A model generated the notes under the pieces. It did not search any database and was not told the DNA's origin. It saw only the letters and a program-made list of their open reading frames with translations. Shown one piece after another: positions 21,024-30,520 of a DNA stretch of 39,266 bases (position 1 is the first letter of the stretch; every line of letters begins with the position of its first letter). The DNA lies in NCBI GenBank assembly GCA_902557385.1, contig CACDZF010000008.1, forward strand, positions 1-39,266, read 5' to 3'. Made by a program: the position numbers and the translations under genes. Source of the DNA: an uncultured Pelagibacteraceae bacterium. GTDB taxonomy: Bacteria > Pseudomonadota > Alphaproteobacteria > Pelagibacterales > Pelagibacteraceae.

Positions 21024-21467
21024 TTAACTCAAATAAAGTGGTTTAATCAAATTTTTTTTAATTTTATATTTATTACACAATTCAGGGATTTTCTCATATT
21101 TTATATTGTGATATTGTGAAAGTAGTGTCGTATTTTTAAAAATTTGGTTTTTAATGGAACTTTTTAAATTGATAAAATCTAAAAAACTAAAACAATAATA
21201 GTCAATATTTTGAGAAATATGATAACCTTTAGCAATTGAAATGGAGCTTCTAATTCCAGCAAAGCTTCCTGGGCCCCTATTTACATAAATTCTATTTAGA
21301 TCTTTTATTAATAATTTATTTTTATTTAATAAATCATCAATTAAAATTATCAATTTATCAAAATTATTTTTACTATTTTCGAACTTACTAGTATAAATAT
21401 TTTTAGTATCTTTTATGATAGTTAAAAAAATTTTATTTGTAGTTGCATCAATAATTAAATCATTCAT
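21024..21467 (-). CDS. tsaB: Shortened TsaB (t6A37 biosynthesis factor)
   Basis: TsaB is the inactive ASKHA-fold partner of TsaD in making the t6A37 tRNA modification. MNDLIIDATTNKIFL at the start and NRGPGSFAGIRSSISIAKG near residue 85 are diagnostic, and the C-terminal PLYLS matches the family's PxYLR ending. The start at 21467 is chosen because the family begins with this strand; the open frame to 21518 lacks homology-like features. At 147 residues it is far shorter than the usual 220-230, with most of the second lobe missing. rimI, normally next, is absent. The 5' end overlaps the divergent deacetylase gene. Confidence 0.82.
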   Translation of the reverse strand: MNDLIIDATTNKIFLTIIKDTKNIYTSKFENSKNNFDKLIILIDDLLNKNKLLIKDLNRIYVNRGPGSFAGIRSSISIAKGYHISQNIDYYCFSFLDFINLKSSIKNQIFKNTTLLSQYHNIKYEKIPELCNKYKIKKNLIKPLYLS

Positions 21468-22473
21468 AGTTTTATTTTTGTTAATTCTAAATTCTAAATC
21501 AGAAGAAAATAATATCAAATATTATTCTAAAGACTTGGGAACTTTGTCTTTAATGTACCATAGATTTAATGAAAATAAATATCCATCAACCAATATCCAA
21601 ATGGATATTTTTAAAAAACAGATAAATATTATTAAAAATAAAGACTATGAATTTGAAAGTCCAAAAAATTTTAATTTATCATTTAATAAACCAAAGTCTA
21701 AAAAGAAAATTTTAATAACGATTGATGATGCTTTCAGTTCTTTTTATGAAAATGCTTGGCCTTTTTTAAAAGAAAATAAAATTCCATTTATATTATTTGT
21801 ATCAACACAACCAGTGGGAAAAAGGGGGTACATGACTTGGGAACAAATAAAAGAAGTCGATAAAGAAAATTTTGCTTTTATTGGAAATCATTCTCATTCA
21901 CATGAATATTTATTAGATTTTAGTTTTACTGATTTTAAAAAAGATATTGATAGTTCGATTAAAATATTTAATGAAAAATTGGGTTATAACCCTATTTTTT
22001 TTTCCTATCCATTTGGAGAATACAGTTTGGAGCAGACAAATTACATAAAAGAAAAATTTAAATATGCATTTGGTCAACACTCGGGTGTAATCGATGTTAA
22101 TAAAGATATTTATGAATTACCAAGATTTCCTATTAATGAAAAATATGGTGATTTAGAAAGATTTAACTTTGTAATTGACCTTCTGCCACTACAATATAAA
22201 AATATTTTACCAGAAGATAAATATATTAAAGATAACAATCCTCCAAAATTAATTATTAGTTTTTTTAAAAACCAAAAAAATTTAAAAAATATTAACTGTT
22301 TTTCAGATGAAGGAAATAAGTGGGATAAATCTGATATAGTGTTAAAAGAAAATAAATTAATTGTTAATTTTAGAGAAAAATTTATTTTTAGAAGAGGAAG
22401 GATAAATTGTTCTTTGAATGACTCGGATGGATGGAAATGGCTTGGCTTACAATTTTCTGTAAAATTAAATTAA
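21415..22473 (+). CDS. Polysaccharide deacetylase (NodB domain), exported
   Basis: Carbohydrate esterase family 4-type protein of 352 residues. The N-terminus has a hydrophobic export segment up to about residue 26. NodB motifs are visible: LMYHRF, ITIDDAF with Asp104/Asp105, NHSHSHEY with metal-type His161 and His163, and FFSYPFGEYS. A C-terminal beta-rich tail with two cysteines ends WKWLGLQF. Likely substrates are N-acetylated envelope glycans. The only ATG (21415) makes the gene overlap tsaB's 5' end by 53 bp head to head; a non-ATG start nearer 21478 is possible. Its + orientation interrupts a minus-strand array, hinting at later insertion. Confidence 0.88.
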   Translation: MIVKKILFVVASIIKSFIVLFLLILNSKSEENNIKYYSKDLGTLSLMYHRFNENKYPSTNIQMDIFKKQINIIKNKDYEFESPKNFNLSFNKPKSKKKILITIDDAFSSFYENAWPFLKENKIPFILFVSTQPVGKRGYMTWEQIKEVDKENFAFIGNHSHSHEYLLDFSFTDFKKDIDSSIKIFNEKLGYNPIFFSYPFGEYSLEQTNYIKEKFKYAFGQHSGVIDVNKDIYELPRFPINEKYGDLERFNFVIDLLPLQYKNILPEDKYIKDNNPPKLIISFFKNQKNLKNINCFSDEGNKWDKSDIVLKENKLIVNFREKFIFRRGRINCSLNDSDGWKWLGLQFSVKLN

Positions 22474-23601
22474 ACTTTTAAGTTTTTTACTGGATGGAAG
22501 CAATTTAACATCATCAAATTCTGTTAAATTATTTTGTTTTATAATCTTTTTTAATATCTTCACATATTCTTTTCCGGTCTCAGCATATTTATCGAGATAG
22601 TTTGCAAGAATTAAACCATCCACTTTCATTTTATTATCCCTTAATTCTGCTCTTGCCAATCTAAAATCTTTATAACTTGAATGAGTATTTAAATTTCTTT
22701 GATATGCTCTAACTGATGACTTTAAAATTTTAAATTTCATAACTTTGTGACTCGTATCATTGTCAGCACCAGCAGGCTTGATACCTTCTCCCGACCAGGT
22801 CCATTGACCAAATAAAGCATTTCCCTCTAGAGCAAATCTTGATGTTCCCCAACCTGTTTCTTTGGCGGCTTGTGCAATTGCCAGGGATACGGGTATTTCA
22901 TCCATCCTAATTTTTAAAGTTGATAAATCTTTGTTAAGTACGCCATATTGTTTAAATTTTAAATTTAACCATTTTTTTTCTAAGTTTGTATTTTTATTTT
23001 TATTAAGAACGTTAAAAAGTTTTTTTCTATCAAGTTTAATTCTATTGTTTTCTTCCAAAATTAATGGCAAAATTATTTTTATAAATAAGTTTTTTTTTTT
23101 AGTCGAACTTTCTATCATTTTCATTTCTTCTGGTAACAAAGACAAAGCTATTGGTTTGACCAATTTTGTTTTTCTTACGTCCTCAAGATTATAATTTGTA
23201 TCTTTAAATAACTGTTCTATTGTTGACGCATTTAATCTTACAGTATCGGTTGGTAGTTGATCAAATTTAAATACATCTTCAAATAAATTTTTTATATTCA
23301 ACCCTTCATCAACTTCAGAACTATTATCCAATGGCTTGCCTCTTAAAACTTTTTCTAGATTGCTTTTAGATTTATTTTCAATTTCTACTGATGCTAAAAT
23401 TGAATTTTTTTGAAAATCAACCAAACTTGGAAGAAAGAAAAAAAATGAGATAACTACTAGGCTTGCTATAAAAGTGAAGTAAAGACTTTTAATGTCATTA
23501 TTAATGCTTGGTAAATTTATTTTTTTTTTCCTTGAAATTATGAAACCTTTTTTCTTTAGAATTTTTTTTATTTCATCTAAATCAAATTTTTTTTTTATCA
23601 T
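22465..23601 (-). CDS. Membrane-anchored Bax-like glucosaminidase
   Basis: A predicted peptidoglycan N-acetylglucosaminidase of the Bax/FlgJ type. The 378-residue protein has a basic cytoplasmic N-terminus, one membrane segment (about residues 35-58), a linker, and a C-terminal glucosaminidase domain. That domain shows VSLAIAQAAKETGWGTSRFA with the catalytic Glu, GNALFGQWTW, and FKILKSSVRAYQRNLNTH. It acts in the periplasm. It lies 2 nt after nfu and its 3' end overlaps the convergent deacetylase gene by 9 bp, so two glycan-acting enzymes are adjacent. Confidence 0.87.
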   Translation of the reverse strand: MIKKKFDLDEIKKILKKKGFIISRKKKINLPSINNDIKSLYFTFIASLVVISFFFFLPSLVDFQKNSILASVEIENKSKSNLEKVLRGKPLDNSSEVDEGLNIKNLFEDVFKFDQLPTDTVRLNASTIEQLFKDTNYNLEDVRKTKLVKPIALSLLPEEMKMIESSTKKKNLFIKIILPLILEENNRIKLDRKKLFNVLNKNKNTNLEKKWLNLKFKQYGVLNKDLSTLKIRMDEIPVSLAIAQAAKETGWGTSRFALEGNALFGQWTWSGEGIKPAGADNDTSHKVMKFKILKSSVRAYQRNLNTHSSYKDFRLARAELRDNKMKVDGLILANYLDKYAETGKEYVKILKKIIKQNNLTEFDDVKLLPSSKKLKSLI

Positions 23602-23603
23602 TA

Positions 23604-24146
23604 CTAAACCGCCTCTACCTCTTTAACTTCAGGAATATAATGTTTTAATAAATTTTGAACTCCTTGTTTTAGTGTCATAGTAGAACTAGGGCAACCAGAA
23701 CAGCTTCCTTTTAGTTGTACTTTAACTATCCCATTTTTATATTCTTTTAATTGTATATCTCCTCCATCTCTAGCTACTGCTGGTCTAATTTTATCATCTA
23801 GTATTTTAATTATCTTTTTTTCTATTTCTTGAAATTCTTTTTCATTTTCGTCTGTTATATTCCCATCATAAATAAAATCTTTTCCCTCTAAATAAAATTC
23901 ACCAATCAAAGATTGGGCAATATGCTTAATATCTTCCCAATCAATATTTTGATCTTTATTTATCGATAAAAAGTCTTTACTCAAAAAAACTCCAGTTACT
24001 CCATTAATTGAAAGTAGATTTTTAACTAAATCATTGTTAATTTCGTTTTTTTTTGTAATTTCAATTTGTCCACTCTTAGACACTATTTTTCCTGGAATAA
24101 ATTTTAAAGAATTGGGATTAGGGGTTGTTTCAGTTTGTATAAACAT
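23604..24146 (-). CDS. Nfu-type iron-sulfur cluster carrier
   Basis: Delivers assembled Fe-S clusters to client proteins. The 180-residue protein has the N-terminal Nfu domain (MFIQTETTPNPNSLKFIPG) and a C-terminal NifU-like domain with RPAVARDGGDIQL and the cluster-binding CxxC in GSCSGCPSSTMTLKQGV near residue 150. Fe-S clients encoded in the window are MiaB and Nth. It follows trpS by 24 nt. Confidence 0.94.
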   Translation of the reverse strand: MFIQTETTPNPNSLKFIPGKIVSKSGQIEITKKNEINNDLVKNLLSINGVTGVFLSKDFLSINKDQNIDWEDIKHIAQSLIGEFYLEGKDFIYDGNITDENEKEFQEIEKKIIKILDDKIRPAVARDGGDIQLKEYKNGIVKVQLKGSCSGCPSSTMTLKQGVQNLLKHYIPEVKEVEAV

Positions 24147-24170
24147 ATTTATAAATATAGTAATTTATTT

Positions 24171-25172
24171 TTAAAAACCTATAATTTTTTTCATTTCTTT
24201 TACTTTTGCAGAGGCATATTTATTAGCTTTTTGGGTACCTTCTAGCAAAATTTCGTCTAAATTTTTTTCATCATTTAATAATCTTTTTATTTCCTTTGAA
24301 ATTGGCTCAATTTTTTCAACTAATAAATTGGAAAGTTTTTCTTTAAAATCTGAAAAGTTTTTACCACTAAATTCCTTTTTTGATTTTTCAACACTTTCAT
24401 TCGACAAACTTGAATAAATTTCTAATAAGTTTAATACTTCAGGTCTATTTTTTAAGCTCTCTTCCTCACTTGGCATTGGCATTGTATCTGTTTTTGATTT
24501 TTTAATTTTGTTTATTATTTTATCTTTATCGTCTGTAAGATTTATTCTGCTTAGATCAGAAGGGTCTGACTTGCTCATTTTTTTTGTTCCATCTTTAAGA
24601 CTCATAATTCTTGAAAATTGTTTTTGAATTAATGGCTCTGGTACTTTTAAAAAATTAGTTGCTTGAAAATCATTGTTAAATCTTTGGGCAATATCTCTAC
24701 ATAGTTCTAAATGTTGTTTTTGATCATCCCCAACTGGTACATGAGTTGTGTCGTAAAGTAATATGTCAGCTGCCATTAAAACTGGATATGCATAAAGCCC
24801 AACGCTTGCTTTTTCTTTGTCGTTACCTGCTTTTTCTTTAAACTGAGTCATTCTATTTAACCAGCCCATTCTTGCTACACAACTTAAAATCCATGCACCT
24901 TCAGAATGAGCAGGGACTGATGATTGATTAAAAATTATCGATTTTTTTTCATTTAATCCACTAGCAATGAAAGTTGCCAAAGTTTCTCTGATATTTTTTT
25001 TTAATTCTTTTGGATCTTGTTTTACAGTAATCGCATGTAAATCGACAATACAATAAACACATTCAGTATTTTTTTCGTTTTGAAGTTCAACAAAATTTTT
25101 AATAGCACCCAAATAATTACCTAGATGCAAATTACCCGAAGGCTGAACACCTGAAAAAATTTTTTTAGACAT
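24171..25172 (-). CDS. trpS: Tryptophanyl-tRNA synthetase
   Basis: Class Ic synthetase charging tRNA-Trp. The 333-residue protein has the HIGH-type motif [14 protein letters not shown] near residue 12 and the KMSKS loop [10 protein letters not shown] near residue 200. [19 protein letters not shown] and the VYCIVDLHA strand are typical of the bacterial enzyme. It begins 4 nt after murJ, in the common alphaproteobacterial murJ-trpS pair. Confidence 0.97.
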   Translation of the reverse strand: MSKKIFSGVQPSGNLHLGNYLGAIKNFVELQNEKNTECVYCIVDLHAITVKQDPKELKKNIRETLATFIASGLNEKKSIIFNQSSVPAHSEGAWILSCVARMGWLNRMTQFKEKAGNDKEKASVGLYAYPVLMAADILLYDTTHVPVGDDQKQHLELCRDIAQRFNNDFQATNFLKVPEPLIQKQFSRIMSLKDGTKKMSKSDPSDLSRINLTDDKDKIINKIKKSKTDTMPMPSEEESLKNRPEVLNLLEIYSSLSNESVEKSKKEFSGKNFSDFKEKLSNLLVEKIEPISKEIKRLLNDEKNLDEILLEGTQKANKYASAKVKEMKKIIGF

Positions 25173-25176
25173 TAAA

Positions 25177-26706
25177 CTAATACTTTAAATTAATATCACT
25201 GATTTTGAAAGCTTTGATCAAAAAAGCAATTAATAAATAAGAAATAAACCCAGCTACTACAATTCCTATAAGAAAAATTGATTTAAAACTTTGTTCATAA
25301 GCAAGATTCGTTTTAAAAAAAATTATTAAATAATAAATGAAGGCTCCCATAAATATTGAAGAAAACAATATTTTAAAAAATTTTGATATAAACTCTGAGT
25401 TAAAATTAAAAAAATTATCTTTTTTTAGAAAAATAAATAAAAAAATAGAATTAATCCATGAAGAAATAGTAGTGGCAATAGGAATAATTATAAATCCTAC
25501 TTTTTTAAAAAAAATAATACTTATTAAGATATTTAATAATACGGAGAATAAAGAAATATAAAAAGGTAATTTAGTATTATTTCTTGCAAAATAAAAACTA
25601 GAAAAAACTTTGATTAATGAAAAAGCGGGAAGTCCAAGAGCAAAATAGAATAATGCTTTAGAAGAATTTTCAACTGATACTTCATCGAATGATCCATAAC
25701 CAAATAAAGCTGAAACAATTGGTTCAGATGCAAGTAACAAAGCTATAGCAGCTGGTAAACTTAAAAATAAACTCAACTCTAAAGCCTTATTTTGTATTAA
25801 TGATATTTTTTCTTTATCTTCATTGATAACATGCTTTGAAAGTTGAGGCAAAATAACTGTCCCTATTGCAATTCCAGCAATCGCAAGATTTATTTGATAA
25901 ATTCTATCAGCATAATACAAATATGAAACTGCACTAGCTTGAAACGAAGCAATTATTGTTCCTACTAAAATATTTATCTGAGTTACACCAGATGAAAAAA
26001 TGCTTGGTAACAATTTTAGGAAAAAATTTTTAATTTTTGAGTCTATTGAAAAATTTAAAATGAATTTTGGAAAATAAAATTTTTTTACATAAAAAAATAA
26101 GTAAATAAACTGAGCTATACCAGCTAAAGTTACTGCATAGGATAAATAATAAACAAGTTCATCTCCTAATAGGTTTCCATAAAATAGTACTGATATTAAA
26201 AAAAAATTTAAAATAACTGGAGCGGCAGCTGCTACTGCAAATCTATTATGAGAGTTTAATATTGCAGAAAAAAAAGACGATAGACTTATAAAAAATAAAA
26301 AAGGAAAAGTAATTCTGGTTAGATTTATTGCTAAACTCATTTTTTCCTCATTTCCACTAAATCCAGGTGCAATAAGGAAAACAAAATATGGCATAAAAAT
26401 TTCAATGATTAAAACTAAAAAAAATAAAACTAAGATTAGTAAACTAAATACATTTGTTGCAAATTTTTCAGATTTTTCTCTTCCATTTGATAGTTCAGAA
26501 GCATAACTTGGAACAAATGCAGCATTAAATGTACCTTCAGAAAATAATCTTCTAAAAGTATTTGGTATTCTAAAAGCAACAAAAAATGCATCTGCTAAGG
26601 GACCGGCACCTAGAAATATTGCTATTAATATATCTCTTAAATAACCAAGTATTCTACTAATTATCGTAAAAAAACTGAATGTCCCTGTTGACTTAATAAG
26701 GTTCAT
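25177..26706 (-). CDS. murJ: Lipid II flippase MurJ
   Basis: MOP-superfamily flippase that moves lipid II to the periplasmic face for peptidoglycan synthesis. The 509-residue protein is almost entirely membrane helices, about 14. Family signatures are [31 protein letters not shown] near the N-terminus, [17 protein letters not shown], and the central [19 protein letters not shown]. It is divergent from maeB with a 50-bp gap that must hold both promoters. It heads murJ-trpS-nfu-glucosaminidase. Confidence 0.95.
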   Translation of the reverse strand: MNLIKSTGTFSFFTIISRILGYLRDILIAIFLGAGPLADAFFVAFRIPNTFRRLFSEGTFNAAFVPSYASELSNGREKSEKFATNVFSLLILVLFFLVLIIEIFMPYFVFLIAPGFSGNEEKMSLAINLTRITFPFLFFISLSSFFSAILNSHNRFAVAAAAPVILNFFLISVLFYGNLLGDELVYYLSYAVTLAGIAQFIYLFFYVKKFYFPKFILNFSIDSKIKNFFLKLLPSIFSSGVTQINILVGTIIASFQASAVSYLYYADRIYQINLAIAGIAIGTVILPQLSKHVINEDKEKISLIQNKALELSLFLSLPAAIALLLASEPIVSALFGYGSFDEVSVENSSKALFYFALGLPAFSLIKVFSSFYFARNNTKLPFYISLFSVLLNILISIIFFKKVGFIIIPIATTISSWINSIFLFIFLKKDNFFNFNSEFISKFFKILFSSIFMGAFIYYLIIFFKTNLAYEQSFKSIFLIGIVVAGFISYLLIAFLIKAFKISDINLKY

Positions 26707-26756
26707 AAATCATATTAGTCTTAAAATTGCTCTATTTGTATATCTAATTATCATAA

Positions 26757-29045
26757 ATGAAAAAAACAAAAATTAATCATTACACAGATAAAGAGGCCTT
26801 AGATTTTCATTTTACCAATAAATCAGGCAAGATTGAGATTATATCTTCTAAACCTATGACAACAAAAAGAGACTTAGCTTTAGCTTATTCTCCAGGTGTT
26901 GCGGCTCCAGTTAGGGAGATATCTAAAAATCCCAATGCTGCTTATGATTATACAACTAAAGGAAATTTAGTAGCTGTAATAAGTAACGGTTCTGCAGTTT
27001 TAGGCATGGGAAATTTAGGCTCTTTAGCCTCAAAACCCGTAATGGAAGGAAAGGCTGTTTTGTTTAAAAGATTCGCAGATATCAACTCGATTGATATTGA
27101 AATTGATTCATCTGATCCAAATGAAATTATTAGAAGTATAAAAAGTATAGCAGGAAGTTTTGGTGGTATAAATTTAGAAGATATAGCTGCTCCAGATTGT
27201 TTTGTAATAGAGGAAAAACTTAAAAAAATTTTAGATATACCTGTCTTTCATGATGACCAACATGGAACTGCAATAATAACTACTGCAGCTTTAATTAACG
27301 CATTGGACATTTCAAAAAAATCTTTAAAAAAAATTAAAGTGGTTGTAAACGGAGCAGGTGCATCAGCAATCGCCTGTACCAATTTGCTAAAAAAAACAGG
27401 AGTACCTCAAAAAAATATAATAATGCTTGATAGCAAGGGTGTTTTATATAAAGGGAGAGATAATTTAAATCAATGGAAATCCACTCACACAGTTGAAACA
27501 AAAAATAGAACATTAGATGATGCAATAAAAGATGCTGATGTTTTTTTAGGATTATCTTCAAAAAGTATTTTGTCAAAAAAAATGGTAAAAAAAATGTCGA
27601 AAAATCCAATTATTTTTGCATGTGCAAATCCTGATCCAGAAATTACACCTGAAGAAGTCGAAGAAGTCCGTGATGATGCGATTGTAGCTACTGGAAGGTC
27701 TGATTATCCAAATCAAGTAAATAATCTTATTGGATTTCCATATATATTTAGAGGAGCTTTGGATGTAAGGGCTAAAACAATAAATGAGGAAATGAAAATA
27801 GCAGCAGCAAATGCGATAGCAGCACTTGCAAGAGAAGATGTACCTGACGAAGTGGTTGCAGCTATGGGAGGTGAAAGACCAAAGTATGGAAAAGAATATA
27901 TTATTCCATCAACTTTTGACCCAAGGTTAATTGTTGATATACCAGTGGCGGTGGCAAAAGCAGCAATAAAAACAGGCGTTGCAAGAAAAAATATAAAAGA
28001 TTTTGAAATTTATAAAGAACAACTTAAACAAAGGCTTGATCCTTCAGTAACTATTATGCAAGGTATAAATAACCAAATTAAAAAAAACCCAAAAAAAATT
28101 GTTTTTGCAGATGGCGAAGATGAAAATACTTTAAAAGCTGCAATTGCATTTAAAAACAGTAAATTAGGAATTCCTATACTAGTTGGTAAAAAAGAAAAAA
28201 TAAAAGAGCAACTTAAAAATATTGGATATAGTGAAAATCTTGATATTGAAATAGTCAATTCAACTAATAAAGATAAAAGAGAAAAGTATGCAAATTATTT
28301 ATTTAAAAGATTACAAAGAAAAGAGGGTTTATTAGAAAGAGACTGTGATCGAATGATAAGAAATGACAGGGTTATCTGGACATCTTGCATGGTCTCCTGC
28401 GGTGATGCCGATGGTGCTGTAACTGGTAATACCAGAAAATATGCCGCCTCGCTAGAAAAGATAAATAAGGTGATAGACGCTAGGCCAGATGAAATAATGT
28501 TTGGATTAAATATGATAGTAAATAAAGGCAAAACCGTATTCATAGGGGACACAAGTGTACACGAAAATCCAACAGCCAAACAACTTGCTGAAATAGCAAT
28601 TTCTTCAGCTAGAGTTGTAAGACTGTTTGGATTTGATCCAAAAGTAGCATTTGTTTCTCATTCAACATTTGGGCAACCAGCAACAAGTCAAACAAAACAT
28701 ATTAGAGATGCTGTAGAAATTTTGCAGGATAAAAAAGTAGATTTTCAGTTTGATGGTGATATGCAACCTGATGTAGCACTAAATGAAGAATATAAAGAAC
28801 TATATTCTTTTTCAGGAATTGTTGGAAACGCAAATGTATTAATTATGCCCGGGCAACATAGTGCAGCAATATCATATAAAATGATGAAGGAGCTCGGAGG
28901 CGCAAAAGTAATAGGACCATTTTTGATTGGATTAGGTCAACCAATTGAAATTGCTCCATTAAGATCTTCTACTTCAGATATATTAAACCTTGCTTCAATA
29001 GCTGCATATTCTGCTGGTGTTATTAATTATGGAAAAAAAAATTAG
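26757..29045 (+). CDS. maeB: Malic enzyme with C-terminal phosphotransacetylase-like domain
   Basis: Oxidatively decarboxylates malate to pyruvate with NAD(P)+ reduction. The 762-residue hybrid has an N-terminal malic enzyme region (about 1-430): AYSPGVAAPVREISKNP, VLFKRFADINSIDIEID, HDDQHGTAI and the nucleotide fold VVNGAGASAIACTNLL. The C-terminal phosphotransacetylase-like part (about 440-762) includes VFADGEDENTLKAA and VLIMPGQHSAAISYKM; in this family it is usually regulatory, not catalytic. Cofactor choice cannot be read. Its stop overlaps the convergent BON gene by 4 bp. Confidence 0.95.
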   Translation: MKKTKINHYTDKEALDFHFTNKSGKIEIISSKPMTTKRDLALAYSPGVAAPVREISKNPNAAYDYTTKGNLVAVISNGSAVLGMGNLGSLASKPVMEGKAVLFKRFADINSIDIEIDSSDPNEIIRSIKSIAGSFGGINLEDIAAPDCFVIEEKLKKILDIPVFHDDQHGTAIITTAALINALDISKKSLKKIKVVVNGAGASAIACTNLLKKTGVPQKNIIMLDSKGVLYKGRDNLNQWKSTHTVETKNRTLDDAIKDADVFLGLSSKSILSKKMVKKMSKNPIIFACANPDPEITPEEVEEVRDDAIVATGRSDYPNQVNNLIGFPYIFRGALDVRAKTINEEMKIAAANAIAALAREDVPDEVVAAMGGERPKYGKEYIIPSTFDPRLIVDIPVAVAKAAIKTGVARKNIKDFEIYKEQLKQRLDPSVTIMQGINNQIKKNPKKIVFADGEDENTLKAAIAFKNSKLGIPILVGKKEKIKEQLKNIGYSENLDIEIVNSTNKDKREKYANYLFKRLQRKEGLLERDCDRMIRNDRVIWTSCMVSCGDADGAVTGNTRKYAASLEKINKVIDARPDEIMFGLNMIVNKGKTVFIGDTSVHENPTAKQLAEIAISSARVVRLFGFDPKVAFVSHSTFGQPATSQTKHIRDAVEILQDKKVDFQFDGDMQPDVALNEEYKELYSFSGIVGNANVLIMPGQHSAAISYKMMKELGGAKVIGPFLIGLGQPIEIAPLRSSTSDILNLASIAAYSAGVINYGKKN

Positions 29046-29635
29046 TCTTTTTGAATTCTCAAATCTTTAACTAAAGAAATACTTGCAATAACTTTTTTCA
29101 CATCAAGTATACCCTTTGCTTCATCTATTACTTCTTTTCTCTCCTCTTCAGTAAGAGCAATACCGTAAATGAAAATTTTCTTTTTATATGTATCAATATT
29201 ATAATTTGTGGCTTTAATATTTTTATTTAAAATCATAGCTGTTCGTAATTGTGAAGTTATTAACAAATCTTTAGCTGATTGTTTAAAATTAAATTCTTCT
29301 TTAACTTTAATATCATTTCTAACCGATCTGACTCCTTCTGTTTCCCACGCAATTTTAGTAATTTTGAGTTTTTCTTCAGGATTATCAACCTTTCCTGTTA
29401 AAAATATTCTGCCATCTAAAACTTTTGTTTTAACAGATAAAATATATTTGTTATCCAACAAAAGTAACCTAGCGCCTAAATTTTTTTGCATTATTGAGTC
29501 GTCAATTTGAGTACCCAAAGATCTTGGGTCTAAAGCTATACTTACTCCAGTACCAAAAACCCCCTTTGAACCAGTGCCTACGCATGAATTTAAAAAAAGA
29601 AGAATTAGAAATACTACAATAAAGTTATTTTTCAT
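29042..29635 (-). CDS. BON-domain outer-membrane lipoprotein
   Basis: A 197-residue exported lipoprotein with the lipobox LNSC (Cys near residue 18) after a hydrophobic signal segment. Two BON domains follow, with landmarks LDGRIFLTGKVDNPEEKLKI (about 70-90) and KKIFIYGIALTEEERKEV (about 150-168), resembling the DolP/YraP family involved in envelope integrity. In many Proteobacteria such a gene sits near rsmI and an LppC gene, as here. Its start overlaps the rsmI 3' end by 11 bp, implying coupled translation. Confidence 0.87.
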   Translation of the reverse strand: MKNNFIVVFLILLFLNSCVGTGSKGVFGTGVSIALDPRSLGTQIDDSIMQKNLGARLLLLDNKYILSVKTKVLDGRIFLTGKVDNPEEKLKITKIAWETEGVRSVRNDIKVKEEFNFKQSAKDLLITSQLRTAMILNKNIKATNYNIDTYKKKIFIYGIALTEEERKEVIDEAKGILDVKKVIASISLVKDLRIQKD

Positions 29636-30488
29636 TTTTTAGTTTTAAACAGTAGTTGTAAATTTCTTTTTTTGAAATATTTCTATTGGCACTTATAAAA
29701 TTTGTAATATCTTTTATACTCAAATTTTTAATCATTTTTTTTATATATTTTTTATCTGATTCGTTTAACTTTTTCGAAATATTTTTATTATTATTTTTTT
29801 CAGAAACTACAATTGTTAGCTCTCCTTTTAAATTCTTTTCAAATGGTTTAAGCTGATCAACTCTCATCCTTATAAATTCTTCATATATCTTTGAAATTTC
29901 TCTACAAATTAAAATCTCTCTATCTGGAAAAAAAAAAATTAGTGTTTTGATTACTTTGTTTATTTTTTTTGCGGATATAAAAAATACGATGGAACAATTT
30001 ATATTAGACAAAATATCAAATTGTTCATTTATCTCTTTTTCTTTTTCAGGCAAAAAACCCAAAAAATAATATTTATCAGAAAAACTACTTATTGACATTG
30101 CAGATGTAACAGCTGATGCCCCAGGGATTGGATATACTCCAATCTTATTTTTTATACATTCTTTAATCAAAATTCTGCCTGGATCTGAAATAGTGGGAGT
30201 TCCAGCATCAGAAATTAGTGAAACTATTTTTTTTGAATTTAAAATATCAATTATTTTTTCTAAGTTTTTTGTTTCATTAAATTTGTGATGAGAAATTAAC
30301 TTAGATCTAATTTCATATTTATCTAATAATTTTTTTGATACTCTTGTGTCTTCACATAAAATATATTCTGAATTTTTTAATACTTCTATTGCTCTTAGAG
30401 TAATATCTGCTAAATTTCCTATTGGCGTAGATACAATATATAAACCATGTTTTAGTTGTCTAAATTTTATGTCGTTTTGTGGAGTCAT
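29625..30488 (-). CDS. rsmI: 16S rRNA 2'-O-ribose C1402 methyltransferase RsmI
   Basis: SAM-dependent methyltransferase acting on C1402 in the 30S decoding centre. The 287-residue protein has LYIVSTPIGNLADITLRAI near residue 17, CEDTRVSKKLL, ISDAGTPTISDPG near residue 95 and PIPGASAVTSAMSIS, all typical. It is divergent from the LppC-like gene with only 32 bp between starts. The yraN gene common at this locus is absent. Confidence 0.95.
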   Translation of the reverse strand: MTPQNDIKFRQLKHGLYIVSTPIGNLADITLRAIEVLKNSEYILCEDTRVSKKLLDKYEIRSKLISHHKFNETKNLEKIIDILNSKKIVSLISDAGTPTISDPGRILIKECIKNKIGVYPIPGASAVTSAMSISSFSDKYYFLGFLPEKEKEINEQFDILSNINCSIVFFISAKKINKVIKTLIFFFPDREILICREISKIYEEFIRMRVDQLKPFEKNLKGELTIVVSEKNNNKNISKKLNESDKKYIKKMIKNLSIKDITNFISANRNISKKEIYNYCLKLKNEK

Positions 30489-30520
30489 TAAAATATAAAT
30501 AATATAATAATAGCATTAAA

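Noticed and set aside
21468..21518. Longer TsaB start at 21518
   Set aside because: The family begins directly with the DATT strand; the extra 17 residues have no support and fall in the deacetylase gene.
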